Shown in pieces: positions 42,976-52,432 of a stretch of 64,000 nucleotides of DNA. The notes beneath the pieces were generated by a model. That model was not told the DNA's origin, did no database searches, and worked only from the letters and a program-made list of their open reading frames with translations. The stretch lies in the NCBI GenBank assembly GCA_045119035.1, contig JBGVCU010000060.1:52982-116981 (forward strand), given 5' to 3'. Position 1 is the first letter of the stretch. Each line of letters begins with the position of its first letter. Origin of the DNA: CAYVQA01 sp045119035. GTDB lineage: Bacteria > Bacillota_I > Bacilli_A > ML615J-28 > CAG-313. The position numbers were made by a program, and so were the translations under genes.

Positions 42976-44031
42976 ATGGAACAACATCAAAGAAGAAAAA
43001 GATATAAGGGAACTCATCCAAGACATTTTGATGAAAAATATAAAGAACATAATCCCGATAAATATAAAGATACAATTGAAAAAGTTATTTCAAAAGGAAA
43101 CACACCTGCTGGAATGCATTTGTCAATTATGGTTGATGAAATATTAAATGTATTAGATATTAAACCAGGTGAAGTAGGTATTGATTGTACCTTTGGATAT
43201 GGTGGTCATTCTCGAAAAATGTTAGAAAAATTAAATGGAACAGGACATTTATTTGCTTTAGATATTGATCCAATCGAAATTGTTAATACAACAAATCGAC
43301 TACGTTCATTTGGTTTTAATGAAGATATTTTAACTGTTAAACATATTAATTTTAAAGATATCGATTTGGCGTTAGATGGAAAAAAAGTTGATTTCTTACT
43401 TGCTGATTTAGGTGTATCTTCTATGCAAATAGATAACCCACAACGAGGATTTTCATATAAAACTGATGGTCCCCTTGATTTAAGACTTAATCCTTTAGAA
43501 GGTGTTCCTGCAAGTACTCGCTTAATGGAATTATCAAAAGAAGAAATTGAAGGTATGTTAATTGAAAACTCAGATGAAGTGTATGCTAAGGAAATTGCTC
43601 AAGCAATATATAGGAAAAAATGCTTTGGAGAAATTAAGACAACAAAAGAATTATTTCATATAATTGAAGAAGCTTTAAGTTTTTTACCTAATAAAGATAA
43701 AAAAGAAATTATTAAAAAAACTTCTCAAAGAGTGTTTCAAGCGATTAGAATTGATGTAAACTCTGAATTTGAAGTTTTATATGAATTTTTAGAAAAATTA
43801 CCTTTTGTTTTAGCTCCTGGAGCACGTGTTGCAATTCTTACTTTTCATTCAGGTGAAGATCGTTTAGTAAAAAAAGCTTTTAAAGAATATTATAATATGG
43901 GACTTTTTAAAGAAATTTCAAAAGATGTTATAAGACCATCACAAGAAGAGTGTTTTAGAAATCCAAGAGCAAAGTCTACTAAACTTCGCTATGCTATTAT
44001 GAATGATGAAAAAAATGATTCTTTTTGTTGA
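42976..44031 (+). CDS. RsmH paralogue (RsmH2-type methyltransferase)
   Basis: 351 residues, about 38 longer than the RsmH at 8316. A basic N-terminal extension (QRRKRYKGTHPRHFDEKYKE) precedes the methyltransferase domain: HLSIMVDEILNVLDIKPGE, SAM loop IDCTFGYGGHSRKML, ADLGVSSMQIDNPQRGFSYK and LTFHSGEDRLVKKAF (the canonical has FHSLEDR). Key fold motifs are kept, so it is likely an active methyltransferase, but whether it methylates C1402 or another site is unknown. Second RsmH-like genes are known in some Firmicutes. Confidence 0.88.
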   Translation: MEQHQRRKRYKGTHPRHFDEKYKEHNPDKYKDTIEKVISKGNTPAGMHLSIMVDEILNVLDIKPGEVGIDCTFGYGGHSRKMLEKLNGTGHLFALDIDPIEIVNTTNRLRSFGFNEDILTVKHINFKDIDLALDGKKVDFLLADLGVSSMQIDNPQRGFSYKTDGPLDLRLNPLEGVPASTRLMELSKEEIEGMLIENSDEVYAKEIAQAIYRKKCFGEIKTTKELFHIIEEALSFLPNKDKKEIIKKTSQRVFQAIRIDVNSEFEVLYEFLEKLPFVLAPGARVAILTFHSGEDRLVKKAFKEYYNMGLFKEISKDVIRPSQEECFRNPRAKSTKLRYAIMNDEKNDSFC

Positions 44032-44085
44032 AATAAAAAAATTTAAAGAGTATAATTTTTATATAAAATTTTAAAGGAGATTAAA

Positions 44086-44628
44086 ATAAAAAAATTATTA
44101 TCACATATTTTAGCAACATGTATGGGTGCTATTACATTTGTTTTATTTGCTATTCCACAACTTACTACATTCGTTAAAGCAAATGGTAAATATCAATTAA
44201 AAGAATATCAAGAAAAAATTAATGGTTATGAATTAATGAAATTATGGGATACAGAATTTGCTGGTGTTATGACTTCATTATTCCAAGTATTAGTTTTAGT
44301 TTGTGCTATTGCTTTACTTGTTTATGGTGTTATGGGTATTTTAAAAGAAACTGGTGTATTAAAATCAGAAGCTATTTGTAAATTTGTATGTTCAAAAATT
44401 TCTGCATTAGGAATTTTAGCTTATGCTGGTCTTAATGTATTAGTTATTTTCTTTGTGTTAATTTACTGTGGACAAACTAAAGTTGAATTTGGTGAAACAG
44501 TAACTGGTGTTAAAGCTACAATTGGATTATTCTTACCACTTGTTTTAGCTGGTTTATCTTTTGCTGGTTTAATTTTAGTAAATAAAGGTAAAGAAGAACA
44601 TCACTGTAATTGTGGATGCGAAGAATAA
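44086..44628 (+). CDS. Hypothetical membrane protein with Cys/His tail and apparent ATA start
   Basis: A strong AAAGGAGA (44073-44080) is not followed by ATG, GTG or TTG; 6 nt downstream is ATA AAA AAA TTA TTA, in frame, giving MKKLLSHILATCMGAITFV as a typical membrane-insertion N-terminus. The first ATG (44122) has no ribosome site and would remove half of helix 1. The 180-residue product has four helices (about 8-28, 62-84, 104-126, 142-164) and ends HHCNCGCEE, a possible metal-binding tail. No family recognised. It may be monocistronic behind a leader of about 50 nt. Confidence 0.65.
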   Translation: MKKLLSHILATCMGAITFVLFAIPQLTTFVKANGKYQLKEYQEKINGYELMKLWDTEFAGVMTSLFQVLVLVCAIALLVYGVMGILKETGVLKSEAICKFVCSKISALGILAYAGLNVLVIFFVLIYCGQTKVEFGETVTGVKATIGLFLPLVLAGLSFAGLILVNKGKEEHHCNCGCEE

Positions 44629-44634
44629 TAAAAT

Positions 44635-44668
44635 ATAGAGTTCTATTTAATATAGAACTCTTTTTTTA
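44635..44668 (+). terminator. Terminator after the Cys/His-tail membrane protein
   Basis: AGAGTTCTAT-TTAA-TATAGAACTCT hairpin followed by T6. Confidence 0.92.
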
Positions 44669-44696
44669 TTATATAAACTATAATAGACTAAAATAT

Positions 44697-44725
44697 TTGA
44701 AAAAAATTAGTTGTTATGATAAAAT
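44697..44725 (+). promoter_or_regulatory. mutS operon promoter
   Basis: TTGAAA (44697-44702), 17 bp, TAAAAT (44720-44725) with upstream TGA. Confidence 0.82.
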
Positions 44726-44749
44726 AGTTAAAAGAAAATGGTGATTTAT

Positions 44750-47320
44750 ATGTACGAAAAAATTATTAAAAGTAATTATACTCCAATGATGCAACAATAT
44801 TTAACAATTAAAGAAAATTATCCTGATACATTAGTGTTTTTTAGATTAGGTGATTTTTACGAAATGTTTTTTAATGATGCACTTGTTGCAAGTCGTGAGT
44901 TAGAAATTGTTCTTACATCACGTGATGCAGGTGTTCAAAATGATCGAGTTCCAATGTGTGGGGTTCCTTTTCATTCTGTCAGCGGATATATTGAAAAATT
45001 ATCTCAAAAAGGTTACAAAGTAGCAATTGTTGAACAATTAGAAGATGCTACAAAAGGCAAAAATATTGTAAAAAGAGATGTAATAAAAATTATTACACCT
45101 GGTACTAATATTGATGAAAATTATTTAGACGATAAAGAAAATAATTATTTAGCATCTATTGATAAAGTTGATAATTGTTATGTTTTAGCATATTTGGATT
45201 TATCTACTGGTGAAGCAAGAATTACTGAATTTAATAGTATTGATTTATTATACAGTGAATTAGTTAAACTAAATATTCGTGAAGTTGTTGTTAAAAACCA
45301 TTTTTCTAAAGAAATAAGTACATATTTATCAAAAATATTAAGTGTTATTGTAAGTATTCATGATGAAACTAAAATAGATGATTATTTAGTAGGTTTACTT
45401 GATGGTTTAAAAGATAGTCATTTCAATGTTGTTAAAAGACTTTTATCATATGTAATTTTAACTCAAAAAAGAGTTTTAGTTCATTTAAAGAACTTTGTAT
45501 ATTATAGTAATAGTGATTATTTAAAGATTGAATCTGGTTCAATTAAAAGTTTAGAACTTGTTGAATCAATAAGGCAAGGTAAAACAAAAAGTAATTTGTT
45601 TGTTTTACTTGATAAATGTAATACATCAATGGGATCAAGATTTTTAAAGAAAAGCATTTTATTCCCACTTGTTGATTTAAAAGAAATTAATCATCGATTA
45701 GATTTTATTGAAGAATTAAATAAACATTACTTAGCTGTTAATGATTTAAAGAAAGATTTAATAAATATTTATGATTTAGAAAGAATTATTGGTCGTATTA
45801 GCTATGGTTCTTTAAGTCCAAAAGATTTAGTACAACTTAAGAGATCTTTAAGTGTTTTACCACATATTAAAAATGTATTAAATGGTATGAAAGGTAAAAC
45901 TGCGAATAAATATTCTGAATATATTAATGATTTTAAAGATTTATATGTTTTATTAAATAGTGCTTTAAATGAAGAAGTACCGTATCTTTTAAGAGATGGT
46001 GGAGTTATTAAAGAAGGATTTAATGATGAACTTGATAAAATAAGAAATATTAATGTTTCAAATAAAGAATTCTTAGTTAACTTAGAAAAAGTTGAAAGAG
46101 AAAAAACTAAAATTAAATCATTAAAAGTAGGATATAATAAAGTATTTGGATATTATATTGAAGTAACAAAGGCTAACCTACCACTTGTTAAAGATGAGTA
46201 TGGTTATATTAGAAAACAAACGACATCTAATTCAGAACGTTTTATTACTCAAGAATTAAAAGAAAGAGAAACACTAATTTTAAGATCTGATGAAAGAAGC
46301 TTAGAACTAGAAATGGAAATTTTTAATTCTTTAAGAGAAGAATGTAAGTTACATTTAAAAGATTTACAAGAGTTAGCGAACTATATTAGTAAACTTGACA
46401 TGTTAATAGCATTATCTGAAGTAAGTAAAGAATTAAATTATGTAAGACCTAAATTTTCTTTATATGATGAACTTGAAATTATTGGTGGACGTCACCCTGT
46501 TATGGAGAGTGTATTAGATAAACCATTTGTGGAAAATGATTTAACTCTATATAATAATGACAAGATTTTATTAATTACTGGTCCAAATATGAGTGGTAAA
46601 TCTACTTATATGAGACAAAATGCCTTAATTATTATTATGGCGCAAATGGGATCTTTTGTTCCATGTAAAAAATGTATTATACCGATTTTTGATCAAATCT
46701 TCACAAGAATTGGCGCAAGTGATGATATCACTGGTGGAGAATCTACATTTATGACTGAAATGATTGAAGTTAATAAGGCTTTAAAACATGCAACAACGCG
46801 TTCACTTATTTTATTTGATGAAGTTGGTCGTGGAACAGCTACGTATGATGGAATGGCTCTTGCTCAAAGTATTATTGAATATATTCATGATAATATTGGA
46901 TGTAAAACATTCTTTTCAACCCACTATCATGAATTAACTCACTTACATAATAGTTTACCTTTCTTAAGAAATGTACACGTAGAAGCTGATGTCGAAGGTG
47001 ATAAGATTGTTTTTTTACATAAAGTATTAGATGGTGCAACAGATAAGAGCTATGGTATTAATGTAGCAAATCTAGCTAAATTACCACTAGATGTTACATT
47101 AAGAGCAAGTGATCTTTTAAATAAACTTGAACAAACAAAAGAAATTGATGTAAAAGAATTATCTAAAGATAACTATGTAAAACCAATTATTCAAATTAAA
47201 GAAGTTGATAAACATCAAGATTTAATTAATGATATTAAACAAATTGATATTGATAATATGAGACCAATTGATGCATTTAATAAATTATGTGATTTAATTA
47301 GTAAGGTAGGTGATAAATAA
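44750..47320 (+). CDS. mutS: DNA mismatch repair protein MutS
   Basis: Mismatch sensor. 856 residues from ATG 44750 (GGTGATT site 4 nt upstream; ATG 44738 overlaps that site). Mismatch-binding domain with RLGDFYEMFFNDA (the Phe-x-Glu wedge), connector, lever and clamp domains, and the ATPase with Walker A LLITGPNMSGKSTYMRQ (from about 611), TGGESTFMTEM, Walker B LILFDEVGRGTATYDG and FSTHYHELT. MutS1 type. First gene of mutS-mutL-miaA. Confidence 0.98.
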   Translation: MYEKIIKSNYTPMMQQYLTIKENYPDTLVFFRLGDFYEMFFNDALVASRELEIVLTSRDAGVQNDRVPMCGVPFHSVSGYIEKLSQKGYKVAIVEQLEDATKGKNIVKRDVIKIITPGTNIDENYLDDKENNYLASIDKVDNCYVLAYLDLSTGEARITEFNSIDLLYSELVKLNIREVVVKNHFSKEISTYLSKILSVIVSIHDETKIDDYLVGLLDGLKDSHFNVVKRLLSYVILTQKRVLVHLKNFVYYSNSDYLKIESGSIKSLELVESIRQGKTKSNLFVLLDKCNTSMGSRFLKKSILFPLVDLKEINHRLDFIEELNKHYLAVNDLKKDLINIYDLERIIGRISYGSLSPKDLVQLKRSLSVLPHIKNVLNGMKGKTANKYSEYINDFKDLYVLLNSALNEEVPYLLRDGGVIKEGFNDELDKIRNINVSNKEFLVNLEKVEREKTKIKSLKVGYNKVFGYYIEVTKANLPLVKDEYGYIRKQTTSNSERFITQELKERETLILRSDERSLELEMEIFNSLREECKLHLKDLQELANYISKLDMLIALSEVSKELNYVRPKFSLYDELEIIGGRHPVMESVLDKPFVENDLTLYNNDKILLITGPNMSGKSTYMRQNALIIIMAQMGSFVPCKKCIIPIFDQIFTRIGASDDITGGESTFMTEMIEVNKALKHATTRSLILFDEVGRGTATYDGMALAQSIIEYIHDNIGCKTFFSTHYHELTHLHNSLPFLRNVHVEADVEGDKIVFLHKVLDGATDKSYGINVANLAKLPLDVTLRASDLLNKLEQTKEIDVKELSKDNYVKPIIQIKEVDKHQDLINDIKQIDIDNMRPIDAFNKLCDLISKVGDK

Positions 47321-49146
47321 TGAGACCTACAATTAGTAAATTATCAGATGAAATGATTAATTTGATTTCTGCAGGTGAAGTTGTTGAAAGACCAATGAGT
47401 GTTGTAAAAGAACTTGTTGAAAATGCAATTGATGCAGGAAGTTCGAATATTGAAGTTGAACTTACAGAAGGTGGAATCAAAAAAATTAGAGTTATTGATA
47501 ATGGTATTGGAATGAAAAAAGATGAGATTTTAGTTGCATTATCACCTCACTCTACAAGTAAAATTAAAAATCAAGATGACTTATTTAATATTTCAACGCT
47601 TGGTTTTAGAGGAGAAGCACTACCCTCTATTTTAAGTGTTTCAAATTTTAATATTCAAAGTAGAATAGAAGAAGAAACTTATGGATATTATTATCGTTTT
47701 GAAAATGGTAAAAAGGTTGATGAAGGAACTGTACCAATGAATGTAGGTACAATCATAGATGTAGATGATTTATTCTGTAATACTCCTGCAAGATTTAAAC
47801 ACTTAAGTAGTGTTTATACAGAAAATGCTTATATTACTGATTATCTATATAAATGTGCTCTTGCTCATCCGGATATAAGTTTTAAACTAACTAATAACAA
47901 AAAAGTGTTATTTGATTCAAAAAATTCTGCTGATTTATTAGAGATTATTGCAAGAACTTATGGAACAGATGTTGCAAAAAACATGATTTCATTTAAAAAC
48001 AAAAATAATCTTTATACAATTAGTGGATATACATCTAATAACCAAGTATTAAGATCGAATAAAAATGCGATTACTATTTTAGTAAATAATCGTGTAATTA
48101 AAAATCAAGGATTAATTTATGCTATTACAGATAGTTATAAATCAATAATTCCTGTAGGTAAATATCCTGTAACTGTTTTAAAAATTAATTGTAGTCCGCT
48201 TGTTATTGATGTTAATGTACATCCGTCAAAATCAGAAATTAGATTTACAGATGAATTTATGTTAAAACAATTAATAACATCAACTATTATGAGTGTATTA
48301 GAACAAACTGATTTAATTTATGAAAATATTTTAGTTAATGAAACAAAAGACTTTGATTTATTTTCTTATAAATACGATGAAGTAAAAACAGAAACATCTA
48401 CAATAAAAGAAGACATCGATTTAGATTGGGATGATTTTGTTGAATCTGATGAATTAGATGATGATGAAGAAGTATCTTTTGATATTCCTAAAAAAATTGA
48501 ACCAATTAAAAATGAAGAATCTTTTGAAAAACAATCAATCATTAATCAAAAAAGATTTATATTTAGTGATTTAGTTTATATTGGACAATTTCATAAAACT
48601 TATCTTTTATTTGAACATTTGGATGAATTATTTTTAATTGATCAACATGCTGCTGCAGAAAGAATTAATTATGAAAAAATTGTTAAAGCTTTTAATAATC
48701 CTGAATTAAACAATATGACTACTGAACTATTAGTTCCTGTAATACTTAATTTCTCTAATTTAGAAACTTCTAAAATAAACGAGCATCTTGAAGAATTTAA
48801 TAATATTGGTATTGATATTGAACATTTTGGTGGTACATCATTTAAAATTTCCAAAATTCCTTTATGGATTATTCCGGGAACAGAAGTTGAATGTTTAACT
48901 GAAATTATTTTAAAAATTATTAATAATACAAGTGTAACAAAATTTTCTTTATATGATGATTTAGCAAAATCAATTAGTTGCAAAAAATCAATGAAAGCTA
49001 ATATGCATATTCTAAAAGAAGAAGTAACTTCTTTACTTAATGATTTAGATAATTGTAAAATGCCGTTTACTTGTCCACATGGTAGACCAACTTTAATTAA
49101 ATTTACTGTTTATGAACTTGAAAAATTGTTTAAAAGAGTGATCTAA
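47320..49146 (+). CDS. mutL: DNA mismatch repair protein MutL
   Basis: 608 residues. N-terminal GHKL ATPase (ELVENAIDAGSSNIEVEL, DNGIGM, HSTSKI, TLGFRGEALPSI), an acidic linker (~350-400), and the C-terminal domain with DQHAAAERINYE (endonuclease metal motif, normally DQHAxxER) and CPHGRPT, as in MutL proteins of organisms without MutH. It overlaps the mutS stop by one base (TAATG), so translation is coupled. Confidence 0.97.
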   Translation: MRPTISKLSDEMINLISAGEVVERPMSVVKELVENAIDAGSSNIEVELTEGGIKKIRVIDNGIGMKKDEILVALSPHSTSKIKNQDDLFNISTLGFRGEALPSILSVSNFNIQSRIEEETYGYYYRFENGKKVDEGTVPMNVGTIIDVDDLFCNTPARFKHLSSVYTENAYITDYLYKCALAHPDISFKLTNNKKVLFDSKNSADLLEIIARTYGTDVAKNMISFKNKNNLYTISGYTSNNQVLRSNKNAITILVNNRVIKNQGLIYAITDSYKSIIPVGKYPVTVLKINCSPLVIDVNVHPSKSEIRFTDEFMLKQLITSTIMSVLEQTDLIYENILVNETKDFDLFSYKYDEVKTETSTIKEDIDLDWDDFVESDELDDDEEVSFDIPKKIEPIKNEESFEKQSIINQKRFIFSDLVYIGQFHKTYLLFEHLDELFLIDQHAAAERINYEKIVKAFNNPELNNMTTELLVPVILNFSNLETSKINEHLEEFNNIGIDIEHFGGTSFKISKIPLWIIPGTEVECLTEIILKIINNTSVTKFSLYDDLAKSISCKKSMKANMHILKEEVTSLLNDLDNCKMPFTCPHGRPTLIKFTVYELEKLFKRVI

Positions 49147-50042
49147 TGGAAAAAGTAATTGTCTTAACTGGTCCAACTGGTATTGGTAAAACAGCATTAT
49201 CAATTGAAATTGCTAAATATTTAAAAACTGATATTATTAATGGTGATGCTTTTCAAATATATAAAGGTATAGAAATTGCAACTGCATCACCTAAAGAAAA
49301 TGAAAAAAATGAAGTAAATCATGTTTTGTTTAATTTTTTAGATGCTACTAGTGAATTTTCAATAAGTGATTATCAAAAACTAGTAAGAGGAAAAATTAAT
49401 GAACAAATTAATAACAATTTAGTTCCATTTATTGTTGGTGGAAGTGGACTATATATTAACTCTGTAATTTATGATTATCAGTTTTCAGAAAATAAACGTA
49501 GCGCTACTTTAAAAGAAGAGTATGCAAATTTAACAAACGAAGAACTTCATAATATTTTAAAACAAGTAGATTATGAAGCTAGTATGAAAATTCATCCTAA
49601 TAATCGTAAAAGGGTTGAACGTGCTATAGAACTTGTAAATGATAAAGATAGTGTAAATATGCAAAATGAAAAAGTACCATATTATGATGCTTTAATTCTA
49701 TTTCTAGATATGCCAAGAGATATTTTATATGATAGAATAAATAAAAGAGTTGATGAAATGGTTAAAGAAGGTTTGCTTTTAGAATTTGAAAAAATGTATC
49801 CGGATAAATTAGGACTTCAATCTAGTCGTGCTATAGGAGTTCAAGAATTAATCGAATATAAAAAAGGTAATTTAACTTTAGATGAAGCTATTGATTTAAT
49901 TAAACAACATTCTAGAAATTACGCTAAAAGACAAATAACATGGTTTAAACATAAAGCTGTATGTCATATAATTGATAAAGAAAAAACAACTAAAGAAGAT
50001 GTTTTTAATTTAATAAATAATTTTTTAAATGAAGGCAAATAG
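49146..50042 (+). CDS. miaA: tRNA dimethylallyltransferase
   Basis: Isopentenylates A37 of tRNAs reading UNN codons. 298 residues: P-loop LTGPTGIGKTALSIEIA (8-15), DAFQIYKGIEIATASP (normally DSxQxY; the Ser is Ala-shifted), VGGSGLYINSVIYDY, HPNNRKRVERAIE, and the C-terminal YAKRQITWFKHK. Starts on the last base of mutL's stop (TAATG). Confidence 0.96.
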   Translation: MEKVIVLTGPTGIGKTALSIEIAKYLKTDIINGDAFQIYKGIEIATASPKENEKNEVNHVLFNFLDATSEFSISDYQKLVRGKINEQINNNLVPFIVGGSGLYINSVIYDYQFSENKRSATLKEEYANLTNEELHNILKQVDYEASMKIHPNNRKRVERAIELVNDKDSVNMQNEKVPYYDALILFLDMPRDILYDRINKRVDEMVKEGLLLEFEKMYPDKLGLQSSRAIGVQELIEYKKGNLTLDEAIDLIKQHSRNYAKRQITWFKHKAVCHIIDKEKTTKEDVFNLINNFLNEGK

Positions 50043-50043
50043 A

Positions 50044-50241
50044 ATGAATAAAAAAATCAATGATAAACAAATGGGGTATGATCAATCTTTTTGTTCATAT
50101 AATAATGATCATAAGATTGTTACTAATCCGTATAAACCTCATGAAAGAGAAGTTTATAAAACAAGAAACAATCATGTAACTTTTCTTTTAACAGCTATTG
50201 TTATATTTGTGATTATTATTTTATGTATTGTTTTTAGATAG
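50044..50241 (+). CDS. Small single-pass membrane protein
   Basis: 65 residues from ATG 50044 (one base after the miaA stop; ATG 50029 inside miaA is an alternative). Polar N-terminal half (DKQMGYDQSFCSYNNDHKI) and one C-terminal transmembrane helix of about 20 hydrophobic residues ending in CIVFR, i.e. a tail-anchored layout. No family recognised. Co-transcribed with mutS-mutL-miaA. Confidence 0.6.
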   Translation: MNKKINDKQMGYDQSFCSYNNDHKIVTNPYKPHEREVYKTRNNHVTFLLTAIVIFVIIILCIVFR

Positions 50242-50249
50242 GAACTAAT

Positions 50250-50735
50250 ATGGTATATAGAATTGCAAATATTAATGATTTAAAAGAAATAATTGAAATG
50301 AAAAATCAAGTTAAACAAAGGGTAATTAATGAAAATTTACCTATTTGGTTAAATGGTTATCCTCTAGATGAATACATTGAAGAAGATATAGTTAATGGAT
50401 TTGGAAGAGTAATTGAAATAGATAACTCAGTTGTTGCTTATGCTGCTTTTTATTTATCAACTATGGATTATCCAGAAGATACATTTAGTAAAGAACCTGT
50501 TCAAAGTTTTGGTCGTTTAATGGTTAAAGATGAATACGTTGGAAAGAAAATTGGTTCATATTTAGTAGATCAAATGATTGAAGAAGCAAAGAAATTAGAT
50601 GTTTTAGGAATGGGTATTTTAGTAGATGAAGTAAATTCTAAAGCTCTTAATTTATATCTTAAAAAAGGATTCAAAAAAGAAGGAAGTAAACAATTTCCTT
50701 TTGCGTATTTAGATATTTATACTTTATATTTTTAG
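50250..50735 (+). CDS. GNAT family N-acetyltransferase
   Basis: 161 residues with the GNAT core: RIANINDLKEIIEMKNQ at the start, SFGRLMVKDEYVGKKIGSYLVDQMIEEAKK (acetyl-CoA motif A with V-x-x-x-G-K-x-G form) and NSKALNLYLKKGFKKEG (motif B). ATG 50250 is 8 nt after the previous stop, with GGAAC as a weak site. Substrate unknown. Confidence 0.85.
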   Translation: MVYRIANINDLKEIIEMKNQVKQRVINENLPIWLNGYPLDEYIEEDIVNGFGRVIEIDNSVVAYAAFYLSTMDYPEDTFSKEPVQSFGRLMVKDEYVGKKIGSYLVDQMIEEAKKLDVLGMGILVDEVNSKALNLYLKKGFKKEGSKQFPFAYLDIYTLYF

Positions 50736-50738
50736 AAT

Positions 50739-50773
50739 AAAAAACTGTTAAGAAAATTCTTAACAGTTTTTGT
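50739..50773. terminator. Bidirectional terminator between convergent genes
   Basis: AAAAACTGTTAAGAA-AATT-CTTAACAGTTTTTG is symmetric, with A-tract and T-tract on its two sides, serving the plus-strand GNAT gene and the minus-strand DUF1846 gene whose stop it overlaps. Confidence 0.9.
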
Positions 50774-52256
50774 TTACACTTTTATATAATTTTTGAGCGT
50801 ATGCGATAGGCTCAGTTGTTAAATCGATTTTTAATTTTTTAAATGCTTTTTCATCTTCTTGGTGTAAAATAGCAGAAGAGTGTGCTTGACAATGTGCTAA
50901 TTTATCAAGATTATTCATAGCAATTTCTGCAAGGGGATTTGTAGTTGCTGAAATTGATAATGCAAGAAGAATTTCACTTACGTGTAGACGTGGATTATTA
51001 TTTCCTAAATTATTAACCTTTAGTTTTGCGATTGGTTCAATTAACGAAGGAGATAATAGATTAATATTTTTATTGATGTTTCCTAAATGTTTTAAGGCAT
51101 TTAATATTAAAGCAGCTGGAGCTGTTAGAAGACTTGATGTTTTTGATGTTACAATTGTTCCATCTTCAAGTTCTAAGGCCATTGAAATTGTGTTTGTTTC
51201 TTTTTCTTTTTCAAGTGCTTTTTCAACACAAGGTCTATTATCGATACTAATATCTAGATGTCTCATTGTTAAAGCGATTTTATCTACGTTTTCTTGTGTA
51301 TATTTACCGTTTCTTTTTTCGATTAAGGCATTATAATATCTTCTGATTATTTCATCTTTAGATGCTTTAATTGCGATTTCTTCATCAGAAATGGCATATC
51401 CTACCATGTTAACTCCCATATCTGTTGGAGATTTGTAAGGAGAGTTACCATAGATTAATTCAAACATTGTTTTTAAAATTGGAAAGATTTCTACATCTCT
51501 ATTATAATTTACAGTAAGTGTATTATAATATTCTAAATGATATGGGTCAATCATGTTAACATCATTTAAGTCTGCGGTTGCTGCTTCATAGGCAAGGTTT
51601 ATTGGATGTTTAAGAGCTAAATTCCATACAGGGAATGTTTCATATTTTGCATAACCTGCTTTAATACCACGTTTATTTTCGTGATATAGCTGAGATAAAC
51701 ATGTTGCCATTTTACCAGAACCAGGCCCTGGGGCTGTAACGACAACTAATGGTCTTGATGTTTCGATATATTCATTTTTACCAAAACCATCTTCAGAAAT
51801 TACTTTTGATAAATCGTACGGATAACCTTGTATATTATAATGAAGATAAGTTTTAATACCTAAATTATTTAATTTTTGTCTAAATGATTCAACCTGAGGT
51901 ACAGCTTGATATTTTGAAATACAAACAGAGCCTACATATAGTCCGCTTGCGCTAAAAGCATCAATTAATCTTAATACTTCAGCTTCGTAGTTAATATTTA
52001 AATCACTTCTAATTTTGTTTTTTTCAATATCAAGTGAACTAATTACAATCACGACTTCAATTTTATCTTTTAATGATAATAACATTTTTAGTTTACTATC
52101 AGGTTCAAAACCAGGTAGAACACGTGATGCGTGATAGTCATCAAATAATTTTCCACCAAATTCAAGATAAAGTTTATTACCAAATGTTTCTACTCTTTCT
52201 AAAATTTTTTCTGATTGAAGTTTTAAATATTTATTATTATCAAAGGCAATTTTCAT
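50760..52256 (-). CDS. DUF1846 family protein
   Basis: 498 residues from ATG at 52254-52256 (minus-strand AGGTGGTGAG site; a GTG four codons earlier lies next to that site). It begins KIAFDNNKYLKLQSEKILERV and contains VVVTAPGPGSGKMATCLSQLYHE, a P-loop-like signature, and DMGVNMVGYAISDEE, as in DUF1846 proteins. A structure is known for the family but its function is not established. It is the only well-supported minus-strand gene in the window. Confidence 0.9.
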   Translation of the reverse strand: MKIAFDNNKYLKLQSEKILERVETFGNKLYLEFGGKLFDDYHASRVLPGFEPDSKLKMLLSLKDKIEVVIVISSLDIEKNKIRSDLNINYEAEVLRLIDAFSASGLYVGSVCISKYQAVPQVESFRQKLNNLGIKTYLHYNIQGYPYDLSKVISEDGFGKNEYIETSRPLVVVTAPGPGSGKMATCLSQLYHENKRGIKAGYAKYETFPVWNLALKHPINLAYEAATADLNDVNMIDPYHLEYYNTLTVNYNRDVEIFPILKTMFELIYGNSPYKSPTDMGVNMVGYAISDEEIAIKASKDEIIRRYYNALIEKRNGKYTQENVDKIALTMRHLDISIDNRPCVEKALEKEKETNTISMALELEDGTIVTSKTSSLLTAPAALILNALKHLGNINKNINLLSPSLIEPIAKLKVNNLGNNNPRLHVSEILLALSISATTNPLAEIAMNNLDKLAHCQAHSSAILHQEDEKAFKKLKIDLTTEPIAYAQKLYKSVNKNC

Positions 52257-52302
52257 AAAACTCACCACCTAATAAAATTTTGTTTTCTATAAAATCTTTT
52301 TT

Positions 52303-52331
52303 ATTATACAATATTATATTAAAAAAGTCAA
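52303..52331 (-). promoter_or_regulatory. Promoter of the DUF1846 gene
   Basis: On the minus strand: TTGACT (52326-52331), 17 bp, TATAAT (52303-52308). Confidence 0.85.
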
Positions 52332-52432
52332 TTGAAAGATTATTTTAATAATTTGATTATAATATAGTTAAATGTTTTATATTTTTTATTCATATATTTT
52401 ACTATTATTAATAATATTTAATAGGTGAAAAA

